A DNA stretch of 64,000 nt from Pelagihabitans sp963760375 (GCA_963760375.1 CAVXCS010000007.1:558001-622000); one strand, 5' to 3'. Shown: positions 10,413 through 19,090, counted from the first letter of the stretch. A program made the numbers and translations. Notes: generated by a model not told the origin, from the sequence alone.

Positions 10413-10452
10413 TTAGGAATTAGGTAAAAACCCTACCAATACCCTATATTTG
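10413..10452 (+). promoter_or_regulatory. Candidate promoter and operator upstream of the suf locus
   Basis: A TATATTTG box at 10445-10452 fits the Bacteroidota -7 consensus TANNTTTG and lies 26 bp before sufA. Just upstream, TTAGG occurs at 10413-10417 and 10420-10424, and its near-complement CCCTA at 10431-10435 and 10442-10446. Together they form a broken dyad around TAAAAAC that overlaps the -33 region, where no good TTG is present. A regulator that replaces the poor -33 contact is an inference. Confidence 0.45.
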
Positions 10453-10478
10453 TAAATTATTTAGAATCAAAACAAATA

Positions 10479-10808
10479 ATGATACAGGTTTCGGAATCGG
10501 CCAAACAAAGGGTTATCAGTCTGATGAAGGAAGAGGGTTACGATGCTTCCAAGGACTATGTTCGTGTTGGGGTGAAAAGCGGCGGATGCAGCGGGCTGTC
10601 GTACGAGTTGAAATTCGACAACAAGATTGATGAAGCGGACAAGGTTTTTGAAGACAATGCCGTGAGGATCATCGTGGATAAAAAAAGTTTTCTCTACCTC
10701 GTGGGCACGGTCCTGGAATACTCCGGAGGGCTCAACGGCAAAGGCTTTGTTTTCAACAATCCGAATGCCCAAAGGACCTGCGGATGTGGGGAGAGTTTCT
10801 CACTCTGA
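10479..10808 (+). CDS. sufA: Iron-sulfur cluster assembly accessory protein (A-type carrier, SufA/IscA-like)
   Basis: This 109-residue A-type carrier should receive or hold a 2Fe-2S or 4Fe-4S cluster and hand it to target proteins. The three conserved ligands are present: C37 in SGGCSG, and C101 and C103 in TCGCGES near the C-terminus. Length is typical. It is the first gene of the suf locus, 90 bp before sufB, with a short GC hairpin in the gap. A good -7 box lies 26 bp upstream of the start. Calling it SufA rather than ErpA or IscA rests on context. Confidence 0.93.
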   Translation: MIQVSESAKQRVISLMKEEGYDASKDYVRVGVKSGGCSGLSYELKFDNKIDEADKVFEDNAVRIIVDKKSFLYLVGTVLEYSGGLNGKGFVFNNPNAQRTCGCGESFSL

Positions 10809-10813
10809 GTACC

Positions 10814-10830
10814 GCCCCTCGCTCCGGGGC
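10814..10830 (+). promoter_or_regulatory. Small hairpin between sufA and sufB
   Basis: GCCCC at 10814-10818 pairs with GGGGC at 10826-10830 around a 7-base loop and is followed by TTGTTT. The stem is short and the T-run interrupted, so it could partly terminate after sufA, protect the sufA 3' end, or mean nothing. Confidence 0.3.
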
Positions 10831-10898
10831 TTGTTTAAAGGTTAAATTTTAAACGGCTTCATTGTTCTTAAATTACATGGGGCATTTAACGAAAAAAT

Positions 10899-12344
10899 AT
10901 GGCATATACAGAAGAGGAATTAAAAAAAGAACTGGAAACCAAGGAATATGAATATGGTTTCTACACCGATATCGCTTCTGACACCCTTCCCATAGGATTG
11001 AACGAGGATATCGTTATCGCCATTTCCAAAAAAAAGGATGAACCTGGGTGGATGACCGCCTGGCGTTTGGAAGCTTTCCGTGCCTGGAAAGAAATGGTAG
11101 AACCGGAATGGGCCAACGTAAGATATAAAAAGCCCGATTTTCAAGCTATTTCCTATTATTCGGCGCCCAATAGCAAACCCAAGTACGATAGTCTTGATGA
11201 AGTGGATCCCGAATTGTTGGATACCTTCAAAAGATTGGGAATTTCCCTGGACGAGCAGAAGAAATTGGCAGGGGTTGCGGTAGACATCGTGATGGATTCC
11301 GTTTCGGTGGCCACCACCTTTAAAAAGACCTTGGCCGAAAAAGGGATTATTTTTTGTTCGATTTCCGAGGCGATCAAGGAACATTCGGAACTGGTCAAGA
11401 AATATATGGGTACCGTTGTGCCCCAAAAGGACAATTTTTACGCGGCGCTGAATTCGGCCGTTTTCTCGGATGGCAGTTTTTGCTATATTCCGAAAGGGGT
11501 GCGATGCCCTATGGAGCTCTCCACCTACTTCCGGATAAATCAGGCCGGTACAGGACAGTTCGAACGCACTTTGGTCATAGCCGATGAAGGCAGTTATGTG
11601 AGTTATTTGGAAGGGTGCACAGCACCTTCCAGGGATGAGAACCAGCTGCATGCTGCCGTGGTGGAACTGATTGCGCTCGACAATGCGGAAATTAAATACT
11701 CAACGGTACAAAATTGGTACCCTGGCAACAAGGAAGGCAAGGGCGGCGTGTATAACTTTGTCACCAAACGTGGCCTTTGCGAAAAGAACGCCAAAATTTC
11801 TTGGACCCAGGTCGAAACGGGATCTGCCGTAACCTGGAAATACCCATCCTGTATTTTAAAAGGCGACAACAGTATTGGGGAGTTCTATTCCATCGCCGTC
11901 ACCAACAACCACCAACAGGCCGATACCGGAACCAAAATGATCCATTTGGGCAAGAACACCAAAAGCACGATTATTTCAAAAGGTATTTCCGCAGGCAAAT
12001 CGCAGAACAGTTACCGTGGCTTGGTACAGGTGAGCAGTCGTGCCGAAAATGCCCGTAACTTTTCGCAGTGCGATTCACTTTTGATGGGCAATGATTGCGG
12101 AGCGCATACTTTCCCCTATATCGAGGTCAAGAACAAATCGGCACAGATCGAACATGAGGCCACGACCAGTAAGATCGGGGAAGATCAAATATTCTATTGC
12201 AACCAAAGGGGCATTCCCACCGAAAAGGCCATAGCGCTCATCGTCAACGGTTTCAGCAAGGAAGTATTGAACAAATTGCCGATGGAATTTGCGGTTGAAG
12301 CCCAAAAATTATTGGAAATCAGTTTGGAAGGATCTGTTGGATAA
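10899..12344 (+). CDS. sufB: Fe-S cluster scaffold protein SufB
   Basis: SufB is the scaffold on which the SufBC2D complex builds iron-sulfur clusters in the cytoplasm. The 481-residue product has the usual length and the conserved stretches expected of the family: FSDGSFCYIPKGVRCPMEL in the first half, YLEGCTAPS, and the C-terminal beta-helix segment with SQCDSLLMGNDCGAHT and EHEATTSKIGEDQIFY. The start codon is preceded by an A-rich leader with no strong Shine-Dalgarno, as is normal in this phylum. In the usual order sufC follows at once; here an MBL-fold gene lies between them, 8 bp after sufB. Confidence 0.97.
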   Translation: MAYTEEELKKELETKEYEYGFYTDIASDTLPIGLNEDIVIAISKKKDEPGWMTAWRLEAFRAWKEMVEPEWANVRYKKPDFQAISYYSAPNSKPKYDSLDEVDPELLDTFKRLGISLDEQKKLAGVAVDIVMDSVSVATTFKKTLAEKGIIFCSISEAIKEHSELVKKYMGTVVPQKDNFYAALNSAVFSDGSFCYIPKGVRCPMELSTYFRINQAGTGQFERTLVIADEGSYVSYLEGCTAPSRDENQLHAAVVELIALDNAEIKYSTVQNWYPGNKEGKGGVYNFVTKRGLCEKNAKISWTQVETGSAVTWKYPSCILKGDNSIGEFYSIAVTNNHQQADTGTKMIHLGKNTKSTIISKGISAGKSQNSYRGLVQVSSRAENARNFSQCDSLLMGNDCGAHTFPYIEVKNKSAQIEHEATTSKIGEDQIFYCNQRGIPTEKAIALIVNGFSKEVLNKLPMEFAVEAQKLLEISLEGSVG

Positions 12345-12352
12345 ATAAAAGA

Positions 12353-13231
12353 ATGATGAAAAAGTACGTTACACTATTGATCATCCTTGCTCTTTTTGCA
12401 TGTAAGGACAACAAAAAGGAAAGTGCGGAGGCCTTGGCCCATACCGATACGATCAGCAAACCTGAAATAAAGCTTTACACTTTTGACGGAGGTACGGTTA
12501 TGGTGAACCAATTGAAACTCTTCTCACAAGACAGCTCCTATTCGGGTCAGAGCAAAGAATTTGCCGATGCCTTTTATGTGATAGTGCACCCTAAGGGTAC
12601 CTTGATGTGGGATGCAGGATTGCCGGAAGGTTTGGTGGGAATGCCGGAACCCTATACTTCACCTGATGGGGCATTTACGGTCTCAAGGAAAGATTCGGTC
12701 GTGAACCAATTGAAACAGATCGGGTTGACCCCCGCCGATATCGACTACCTATCATTGTCCCATACACATTTCGACCATATCGGCCATGCCAAAGTATTCA
12801 AGGATGCGACCTGGCTGGTGCAAGAAAAAGAATACGATTGGGTCACCAGCAAGGAAATGCAAGAAACCAATGCCGATATCTACGACGGGATAAAAGATTT
12901 GTCAAACCTCAAAAAGATCAAAGGCGATTACGATGTTTTTGGAGATGGGACCGTCATGTTCAAATTTACCCCTGGCCATACCCCAGGACATCAAGTGCTC
13001 TATCTGGAATTGGCCGAATATGGCCCGCTGCTGCTGTCAGGAGACCTTTACCATTTTTCGGAGAACCGCGAATTCAGAAGAATTCCCATTTTTAACTTTG
13101 ATGTGGCACAAACCAATGCCAGTATGGATTTGTTCGAGGCATTTGCGGATGAAAAAAAGGCCGAGGTATTTTTACAACATTCAAAGGAAGATTTCGAAAA
13201 GTTGCCGAAGGCACCCAATTATTTAAAATAA
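12353..13231 (+). CDS. MBL-fold metallo-hydrolase lipoprotein (AHL-lactonase-like) inside the suf operon
   Basis: The 292-residue product has a lipoprotein signal (lipobox LFAC, Cys17), so it should sit outside the cytoplasm. The rest is a metallo-beta-lactamase fold of the type that includes N-acyl homoserine lactonases: HTHFDH at 137-142, TPGHTPGH with H209 and H213, D231 in LSGDLYHF, and H276. These residues make a complete dizinc site, so the enzyme is probably active, but the substrate cannot be read from sequence. It is packed between sufB (8 bp gap) and sufC (6 bp gap) with no promoter of its own, so it is surely co-transcribed with them. An exported hydrolase in a cytoplasmic Fe-S operon is odd. 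Confidence 0.88.
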   Translation: MMKKYVTLLIILALFACKDNKKESAEALAHTDTISKPEIKLYTFDGGTVMVNQLKLFSQDSSYSGQSKEFADAFYVIVHPKGTLMWDAGLPEGLVGMPEPYTSPDGAFTVSRKDSVVNQLKQIGLTPADIDYLSLSHTHFDHIGHAKVFKDATWLVQEKEYDWVTSKEMQETNADIYDGIKDLSNLKKIKGDYDVFGDGTVMFKFTPGHTPGHQVLYLELAEYGPLLLSGDLYHFSENREFRRIPIFNFDVAQTNASMDLFEAFADEKKAEVFLQHSKEDFEKLPKAPNYLK

Positions 13232-13237
13232 AGAATC

Positions 13238-13990
13238 ATGTTGAAAATTACAGACCTGCATGCGCGGGTAGAGGATAAAGAAATTTTAAGGGGAATCAAT
13301 CTCCAAGTGAATGCAGGCGAGGTCCATGCCATCATGGGGCCCAATGGCTCTGGAAAAAGCACCTTGGCAGCGGTCATCGCCGGGAAAGAGGAGTTTGAGG
13401 TGACCCAGGGATCCGTTGAACTCGAGGGTGAGAATCTGGAAGATACCGCTCCCGAAGAAAGGGCACATAAGGGCATTTTCCTTTCCTTTCAGTATCCTGT
13501 TGAAATACCTGGTGTAACGGTAACAAATTTTATGAGAACGGCCATCAACGAATCGCGGAAGGCCAGAGGTTTGGAAGACATGCCCGCCAATGAGATGTTG
13601 AAGCTGATCCGTGAAAAATCGGAACTTCTTGAAATCGATCGAAAGTTTTTGTCCAGGTCCTTGAACGAAGGGTTTTCCGGTGGGGAGAAAAAGCGAAACG
13701 AAGTTTTTCAAATGGCGATCCTGGAGCCAAAATTGGCCATCCTCGATGAAACCGATTCCGGCTTGGATATCGATGCGCTCCGTATCGTGGCCAACGGGGT
13801 GAACAAACTAAAAAGCAAGAAGAACGCCATTATCGTGATCACCCATTATCAAAGGTTGTTGGAGTATATCGTGCCCGATTTCGTGCACGTATTGCACAAC
13901 GGGAAAATAGTAAAATCGGGGGGCAAGGACCTTGCGCTGGAATTGGAAGAAAAAGGTTACGATTGGCTTAAAAATGAAGTAGTGGTTTAA
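13238..13990 (+). CDS. sufC: Fe-S cluster assembly ATPase SufC
   Basis: SufC is the ABC-type ATPase that drives conformational change in the SufBC2D scaffold; it has no membrane partner. In the 250-residue product the Walker A motif is GPNGSGKS (34-41), the signature motif FSGGEKKR (146-153) and the Walker B LAILDE (166-171), followed by the D-loop SGLDID. The switch histidine is in VITHYQR. The gene starts 6 bp after the MBL-fold gene and is followed at 74 bp by sufD. Confidence 0.97.
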   Translation: MLKITDLHARVEDKEILRGINLQVNAGEVHAIMGPNGSGKSTLAAVIAGKEEFEVTQGSVELEGENLEDTAPEERAHKGIFLSFQYPVEIPGVTVTNFMRTAINESRKARGLEDMPANEMLKLIREKSELLEIDRKFLSRSLNEGFSGGEKKRNEVFQMAILEPKLAILDETDSGLDIDALRIVANGVNKLKSKKNAIIVITHYQRLLEYIVPDFVHVLHNGKIVKSGGKDLALELEEKGYDWLKNEVVV

Positions 13991-14064
13991 ACAGGGTAGG
14001 CAAGCTTCCGTCGGCAGTGAATAGCTACTGTTTGCGGCGCAATGCATACGACATTCCAAGAAAA

Positions 14065-15381
14065 ATGGATTTAAAAGATAAATTGATTTCCTCCTTTATG
14101 GCGTTCGAGAACAATGTCGACATCGATCATCCGGTGCACGATGTGCGCACCGAAGCCATGCGGAATTTTGAAAACAAGGGGTTCCCGACCAAAAAGGAGG
14201 AGGCGTGGAAATATACCTCGCTCAATAGTTTACAAAAAATAGATTTCAGCATTTTTCCAAAAGAGGTAAATGCGCTCGAATATAAGGATGTCAAGAAGTA
14301 TTTTATACATGAGATCGACACCTATAAAATCGTATTCATCGATGGGATCTATAGCTCCTATCTTTCCGAAACCACCCATGACGGTGTGGATATCTGTCTG
14401 ATGAGTTCGGCCCTGACAAAGCCAATGTACAAACAGATCATGGATGTGTATTTTAACAAGGTGGCCTCGAAAGACGATTCTTTGACCACTTTGAACACAG
14501 CTTTCAGCAGGGAAGGGGCCTATATCTATATCCCCAAAAACAAAATGCCCAAAAAGCCCGTAGAAATCATCCATTTTTCAACGGGCAATGAAACGGCCTT
14601 ATTGTTGCAGCCCCGCAGCCTGATCATTGTGGAGGAAAATGCCGAACTACAAGTCATCGAACGACATCAAAGCCTTACCGCCAATGAGGTGCTCACGAAC
14701 TCGGTCACCGAAATATTTGCCGCAAAGAGTGCGATTTTAGACTATTATAAGGTACAGAACGACCTGAGCTCCGCTTCTTTGATCGATAATACCTACATCA
14801 ACCAAAAAAGTAAAAGCGCGGTGAGCGTACATACCTTCTCCTTTGGCGGAAAATTGACCAGGAACAATCTCAATTTCTATCAGAACGGGGAATATATCGA
14901 TTCTACCTTGAAGGGGGTCACCATTCTCGGCGAGAAGCAATTGGTAGACCACCATACCTTGGTGCACCATATTGAGCCCAATTGTGAGAGCCACCAAGAC
15001 TATAAGGGTATTTATGGGGAGAACAGCACAGGGGTTTTCAACGGGAAGATCATCGTGGATAAGATTGCCCAAAAAACCAACGCCTTTCAACAGAACAACA
15101 ATATTCTGATCAGTGACAAGGCCACCATCAATACCAAACCGCAGTTGGAAATCTTTGCAGATGATGTAAAGTGTTCCCATGGTTGTACCATTGGACAATT
15201 GGACGAAGAGGCCTTATTTTATCTTCAAACCCGGGGCATCCCTAAGAAAGAAGCAAGGGCCTTGCTGATGTACGCCTTCGCCAACAATGTCTTGCAAAGC
15301 GTTCGCATACCGGAATTAAAAACAAGAATCAACAAACTAATAGCCAATAAGTTGGGCGTTCGTTTGGGTTTTGAACTATAG
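14065..15381 (+). CDS. sufD: Fe-S cluster assembly protein SufD
   Basis: SufD pairs with SufB in the scaffold complex and is needed for iron entry. I chose the ATG at 14065 (MDLKDKLISSFMAFE) because the 16 residues encoded upstream look like spacer. The product is 438 residues, the normal length. Family features include KKEEAWKYTSL near the N-terminus, the central beta-helix, and the C-terminal CSHGCTIGQLDEEALFYL with RGIPKKEARALL. Sequence similarity between this C-terminal region and that of SufB is expected. sufS begins one base after the stop codon, so the two are probably coupled. Confidence 0.96.
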   Translation: MDLKDKLISSFMAFENNVDIDHPVHDVRTEAMRNFENKGFPTKKEEAWKYTSLNSLQKIDFSIFPKEVNALEYKDVKKYFIHEIDTYKIVFIDGIYSSYLSETTHDGVDICLMSSALTKPMYKQIMDVYFNKVASKDDSLTTLNTAFSREGAYIYIPKNKMPKKPVEIIHFSTGNETALLLQPRSLIIVEENAELQVIERHQSLTANEVLTNSVTEIFAAKSAILDYYKVQNDLSSASLIDNTYINQKSKSAVSVHTFSFGGKLTRNNLNFYQNGEYIDSTLKGVTILGEKQLVDHHTLVHHIEPNCESHQDYKGIYGENSTGVFNGKIIVDKIAQKTNAFQQNNNILISDKATINTKPQLEIFADDVKCSHGCTIGQLDEEALFYLQTRGIPKKEARALLMYAFANNVLQSVRIPELKTRINKLIANKLGVRLGFEL

Positions 15382-15382
15382 T

Positions 15383-16609
15383 ATGATTACAACATCTTTT
15401 GATATCGCTACCATTCGGAAAGATTTTCCCATCCTCAATAGGAAGGTCAATGGCTATCCTTTGGTATATCTTGACAATGCCGCTACCTCCCAAACACCCA
15501 AACAGGTCATAGACGTCATCGTAGACTACTATTCAAATTACAATGCCAATATCCATAGGGGAGTGCATGCCCTCTCACAAGAGGCCACGGACAAGTATGA
15601 ACAGGCTAGGCAGAAAATACAAAGGCATTTCAACGCGGCCAAGCCCCATGAAATCATTTTTACTTCCGGCACCACCCATAGCATAAATTTGGTCGCCAAC
15701 GGATTTACATCCCTGCTCAAAGAGGGGGATGAACTTTTGGTTTCCGCCATGGAGCACCATTCGAACATCGTGCCTTGGCAAATGCTATGTGAGCGAACCG
15801 GAGCCATTTTAAAGGTAATCCCCATGAATCAAGATGGCGTGTTGGTCATGGCAGATTATCACCGTCTGTTGAGTCCTAAAACCAAATTGGTATTTTGCAA
15901 CCATGTATCGAATGCCTTGGGGACCATCAATCCCATTGAAGAAATTATAGAAGCTGCACATGGGGTGGGTGCAGCGGTATTGATCGACGGCGCCCAAGCG
16001 GCGCCCCATATCAAACCCGATTTACAAAAGCTCGATGTTGATTTCTATACCGTTTCGGCCCATAAACTTTGTGGTCCAACAGGAGTAGGCGCACTATACG
16101 GTAAGGAAGCCTGGCTGAACAAGCTGCCACCCTACCAAGGGGGCGGAGAGATGATCGCTGAGGTTACCTTTGAAAAAACCACCTACGCCGATCTGCCGCA
16201 CAAATTCGAGGCAGGAACGCCGGATATTTGTGGTGGCATCGCCTTTGGGGCCGCTCTGGATTATATGAACCAAATCGGATTCGATGCGATTGCTTCCTAT
16301 GAGCATGAGCTTTTGGACTATGCCACCGAACAATTGTTGCAGATCGAAGGATTGAAAATTTATGGCACCGCCAGAAGAAAGACCGCCGTGATTTCCTTTA
16401 ATCTTGAAGGCATCCATCCCTATGACATCGGCACTATCCTCGACAAAATGGGGATTGCCGTTAGAACCGGACACCATTGCGCCCAGCCCATCATGGATTT
16501 CTTTAAAATTCCAGGGACCGTCCGTGCGAGTTTTAGTTTCTATAATACAAAAGAAGAAATTGATGTCCTCGTGCGGGGCGTTAAAAAGGCACAATCGATG
16601 CTTCAATAA
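15383..16609 (+). CDS. sufS: Cysteine desulfurase SufS
   Basis: SufS removes sulfur from cysteine with pyridoxal phosphate and passes the persulfide to SufE. The start is the ATG at 15383; an upstream TTG would overlap sufD. The 408-residue protein shows H125 (stacks on PLP), D202, the Schiff-base lysine K228 in TVSAHKLCGPTG, and the persulfide cysteine C366 in RTGHHCAQP. The short loop around the catalytic Cys marks it as a group II (SufS-type) enzyme, in line with the SufE gene that follows. Confidence 0.97.
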   Translation: MITTSFDIATIRKDFPILNRKVNGYPLVYLDNAATSQTPKQVIDVIVDYYSNYNANIHRGVHALSQEATDKYEQARQKIQRHFNAAKPHEIIFTSGTTHSINLVANGFTSLLKEGDELLVSAMEHHSNIVPWQMLCERTGAILKVIPMNQDGVLVMADYHRLLSPKTKLVFCNHVSNALGTINPIEEIIEAAHGVGAAVLIDGAQAAPHIKPDLQKLDVDFYTVSAHKLCGPTGVGALYGKEAWLNKLPPYQGGGEMIAEVTFEKTTYADLPHKFEAGTPDICGGIAFGAALDYMNQIGFDAIASYEHELLDYATEQLLQIEGLKIYGTARRKTAVISFNLEGIHPYDIGTILDKMGIAVRTGHHCAQPIMDFFKIPGTVRASFSFYNTKEEIDVLVRGVKKAQSMLQ

Positions 16610-16639
16610 GACTGTTGACGGTAGCGTGCCCTCGGCGTA

Positions 16640-16670
16640 TTGAATAGCTCCATGACTTGTCGTAATTTTG
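16640..16670 (+). promoter_or_regulatory. Internal promoter upstream of sufE
   Basis: TTG at 16640-16642 and TAATTTTG at 16663-16670 are 20 bp apart, matching the Bacteroidota sigma-A pattern of TTG and TANNTTTG. The start codon of sufE lies 14 bp after the -7 box. The 75-bp gap between sufS and sufE thus seems to carry a second promoter for the sufE-DUF59-DUF2480 segment. Confidence 0.55.
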
Positions 16671-16684
16671 TTCAAATTCAACAA

Positions 16685-17107
16685 ATGACCATAAAAGAAA
16701 TTCAAAATGAAATTGTAGAGGAATTCTCGATGTTCGATGACTGGATGCAACGCTATGAATATATGATCGAGCTGGGCAAGTCGCTTCCGCTCATAGAGGA
16801 CAAATACAGAACCGACGATAATATCATCAAAGGATGCCAAAGCAAGGTTTGGGTGCATGCGGAATTAAAGGACGATAAACTCTTGTTTACCGCCGATAGT
16901 GAGGCCATCATCACCAAGGGCATCATCGCCATTCTGATCCGAGCCTTTAGCAATCAGAAACCCATGGACATCATCGAGGCCGACACACAATTTATAGATG
17001 ACATTGGCCTAAAGGAGCACCTGAGTCCGACCCGTGCCAACGGACTTGTAAGTATGATCAAACAATTAAAATTATACGCTGTGGCCTATCAGACCCAGTT
17101 GGGGTGA
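16685..17107 (+). CDS. sufE: Sulfur acceptor protein SufE
   Basis: SufE takes persulfide sulfur from SufS and delivers it to SufB. I start it at 16685 (MTIKEIQNEIVEEF), just behind a promoter-like sequence, giving 140 residues, the usual size. The sulfur-accepting cysteine is C51 in DDNIIKGCQSKVW. It may be transcribed both from the suf promoter and from the local promoter in the sufS-sufE gap. Confidence 0.95.
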   Translation: MTIKEIQNEIVEEFSMFDDWMQRYEYMIELGKSLPLIEDKYRTDDNIIKGCQSKVWVHAELKDDKLLFTADSEAIITKGIIAILIRAFSNQKPMDIIEADTQFIDDIGLKEHLSPTRANGLVSMIKQLKLYAVAYQTQLG

Positions 17108-17161
17108 TTTTCAGTGGTTTTCGAAGGTTTAGGAAACAAGCAACCATAAAATTGAAGCAAG

Positions 17162-17491
17162 ATGAGCGAAGAGACTACCATAGACACCCAAGAACTTGGG
17201 GAAAAAATAGTGACCGTGCTTAAAACGATCTACGACCCTGAGATCCCGGTCGACATTTACGAACTCGGTCTGATCTATGACGTCTTCGTCAATGAAGACA
17301 ATGAGGTGAAGATATTGATGACTTTGACCTCCCCAAACTGTCCCGTGGCCGAATCACTGCCGGTAGAGGTCGAGGAAAAAGTGAAGTCGTTGGATCTGGT
17401 CAAGGATGCAGAGGTTGAAATTACCTTCGACCCCCCATGGACCCAAGATCTGATGAGTGAGGAGGCCAAGTTGGAACTTGGGCTCCTATGA
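17162..17491 (+). CDS. DUF59/MIP18-family Fe-S assembly factor (SufT-like)
   Basis: The 109-residue product is a single DUF59 domain, the family of SufT and eukaryotic CIA2/MIP18, which help to mature iron-sulfur proteins. The defining segment DPEIPVDIYELGLIYD is at residues 25-40, and the conserved reactive cysteine is C60 in SPNCPVAESLP. Its place after sufE fits a role in cluster delivery. It overlaps nothing: 54 bp from sufE, 24 bp to the DUF2480 gene. Confidence 0.9.
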   Translation: MSEETTIDTQELGEKIVTVLKTIYDPEIPVDIYELGLIYDVFVNEDNEVKILMTLTSPNCPVAESLPVEVEEKVKSLDLVKDAEVEITFDPPWTQDLMSEEAKLELGLL

Positions 17492-17515
17492 CCGAAAGAA
17501 GCATTGGCACCCTTA

Positions 17516-18052
17516 ATGCATAAACCGTTCGAACCAGTGAACCAAGATACAGAACCCATACCCAATAGAGTCGCAGCCAGCAAGCTCATTACTTTCGACC
17601 TTGAGGATCATTATCCGAAAGGGAAAAGGGTGTTTCTTGATATCAAGGAATGGCTGTATGAAGGCATCGTTTTAAAAGAAAAGGAATTTCGAAGCTTCGT
17701 GGAACTCCATTCCTGGGATCAATATCAAGATGCACATGTAGCCTTGGGCTGTTCCAGCGATGCCATCGTACCCGGTTGGGCCTATATGCTTGTAGCCACT
17801 AAATTACAGCCTTTTGCCCGTACCATGGTGTTGGGCCGCCTTGAGGATCTGGAAAGCCATCTCTACAGGGGCGCCATCGAAAATTTGGATTTGTCTTCCT
17901 TTAAAGATAAAATGGTAATCATAAAAGGATGTAGCAAAAAGCCGGTACCTTCCAATGCTTATCTGTGGATAACCGCAAGACTAAAACCCATCGCCAAGTC
18001 CCTGATGTACGGGGAAGCCTGCTCTGCGGTGCCACTTTACAAAAAACGATAA
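17516..18052 (+). CDS. DUF2480 family protein
   Basis: This 178-residue soluble protein (starting MHKPFEPVNQ at 17516) matches the Bacteroidota-specific DUF2480 family, which I know mainly as a suf-locus neighbour. Conserved-looking patches are HSWDQYQDAHVALGCSSDAI in the middle and KGCSKKPVPSNAY near the C-terminus. Each patch holds one cysteine, so metal or cluster binding is a reasonable guess but not shown. No signal peptide or membrane segment is visible. Confidence 0.8.
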   Translation: MHKPFEPVNQDTEPIPNRVAASKLITFDLEDHYPKGKRVFLDIKEWLYEGIVLKEKEFRSFVELHSWDQYQDAHVALGCSSDAIVPGWAYMLVATKLQPFARTMVLGRLEDLESHLYRGAIENLDLSSFKDKMVIIKGCSKKPVPSNAYLWITARLKPIAKSLMYGEACSAVPLYKKR

Positions 18053-18130
18053 TTGTTGATAAGATCGTTCAATTGTTGTTGACAATTGTTACATTTGCCC
18101 TCGTTTTACTAAAAATCTAATACTACTCTT

Positions 18131-19063
18131 ATGAAAATCAGTATGATTACCATGCTTGCCGTGTTCTCTTTTTCGGCAGTCTATTCGCAAACTGCAGATG
18201 AGCTTCGAGGGGAGCAAGCCCCCAAAAAGGATTCGATTGCGGCCATTCAAGGTCGGGTGGATGCCCTTCAGGCTCAGATCGACGCCCTTCCGGGGTGGAA
18301 AAAAGGCGCTTTTGGCACCATAGGGGCGAATATTTCAAGTTTCAACAACTGGTACAGTCAAGGCACGCCCAATAACAACGCTGGTAACATCGGGGCCACC
18401 ATCAACGCTTATGCCAACCTGAACCAAGATAAATTTTTCTGGAGAAATTCGGCAAATGTCAACCTGCAATGGGTAAAATTGGATGATAAGGACAATCCCA
18501 ACGACAACGACAGTTTTAAGGGAACCACCGATGTTTTCAACATCGTATCCTTATATGGGCGGAAGTTGAATGAAAAATTCGCGATTTCGGGCATGGGCGA
18601 ATACCGTACCTCGATCATCAATAATTTCAATGATCCGGGATATTTGGATCTTGGTGTGGGTGCCACTTGGACGCCCATCCCCGATATGGTCGTAGTGGTT
18701 CATCCTTTGAACTATAACTTTGTTTTCGCTAAGGAAGATGACGTATACCAATCGTCAACGGGAGCTAAAATTCTAGTGGATTATACCCGTAAAATAGGCT
18801 CGATCAATTTTAAGACCAATTTTTCGACCTTTCAGAGTTATAAGAGCAGCGATCTGTCGAATTGGACATGGATCAACTCTTTTGGGTATACCATGTGGAA
18901 GGGAATCGGTTTAGGATTTGAGTTTGGCCTGCGAAACAACAAACAGGAATCGTTGGCCAATGCCTTGGCACAAACTCCCGTTCCAACGCCAGCACCTTCT
19001 TTCGACAATATCGATGTCAAGACACAGAGTTATTGGATGTTCGGAATTAATTATTCCTTTTAA
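18131..19063 (+). CDS. DUF3078 outer-membrane protein
   Basis: The 310-residue protein has a signal peptide (MKISMITMLAVFSFSAVYSQ), a short coiled-coil stretch (VDALQAQIDAL), and then a DUF3078 body rich in alternating aromatic and polar strands. It ends in the aromatic WMFGINYSF, typical of an outer-membrane beta-barrel. The motif GANISSFNNWYSQGT is a family hallmark. It follows the DUF2480 gene by 78 bp, with a TACATTTG -7-like box at 18090-18097, so it may be read from the suf operon and from its own promoter. A strong terminator follows. The function of the family is unknown. Confidence 0.85.
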   Translation: MKISMITMLAVFSFSAVYSQTADELRGEQAPKKDSIAAIQGRVDALQAQIDALPGWKKGAFGTIGANISSFNNWYSQGTPNNNAGNIGATINAYANLNQDKFFWRNSANVNLQWVKLDDKDNPNDNDSFKGTTDVFNIVSLYGRKLNEKFAISGMGEYRTSIINNFNDPGYLDLGVGATWTPIPDMVVVVHPLNYNFVFAKEDDVYQSSTGAKILVDYTRKIGSINFKTNFSTFQSYKSSDLSNWTWINSFGYTMWKGIGLGFEFGLRNNKQESLANALAQTPVPTPAPSFDNIDVKTQSYWMFGINYSF

Positions 19064-19090
19064 ATGGAATGCGACGATGGCAAATAAAAG

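Noticed and set aside
12353..13231. MBL-fold gene as a class B beta-lactamase
   Set aside because: The layout, with an HTHFDH motif, TPGHTPGH and late His, fits the lactonase-like branch, and the beta-lactamase Cys/His set is not seen.
16094..16858. Minus-strand open frame of 254 codons across sufS and sufE
   Set aside because: It is a shadow; both genes on the plus strand have intact catalytic motifs.
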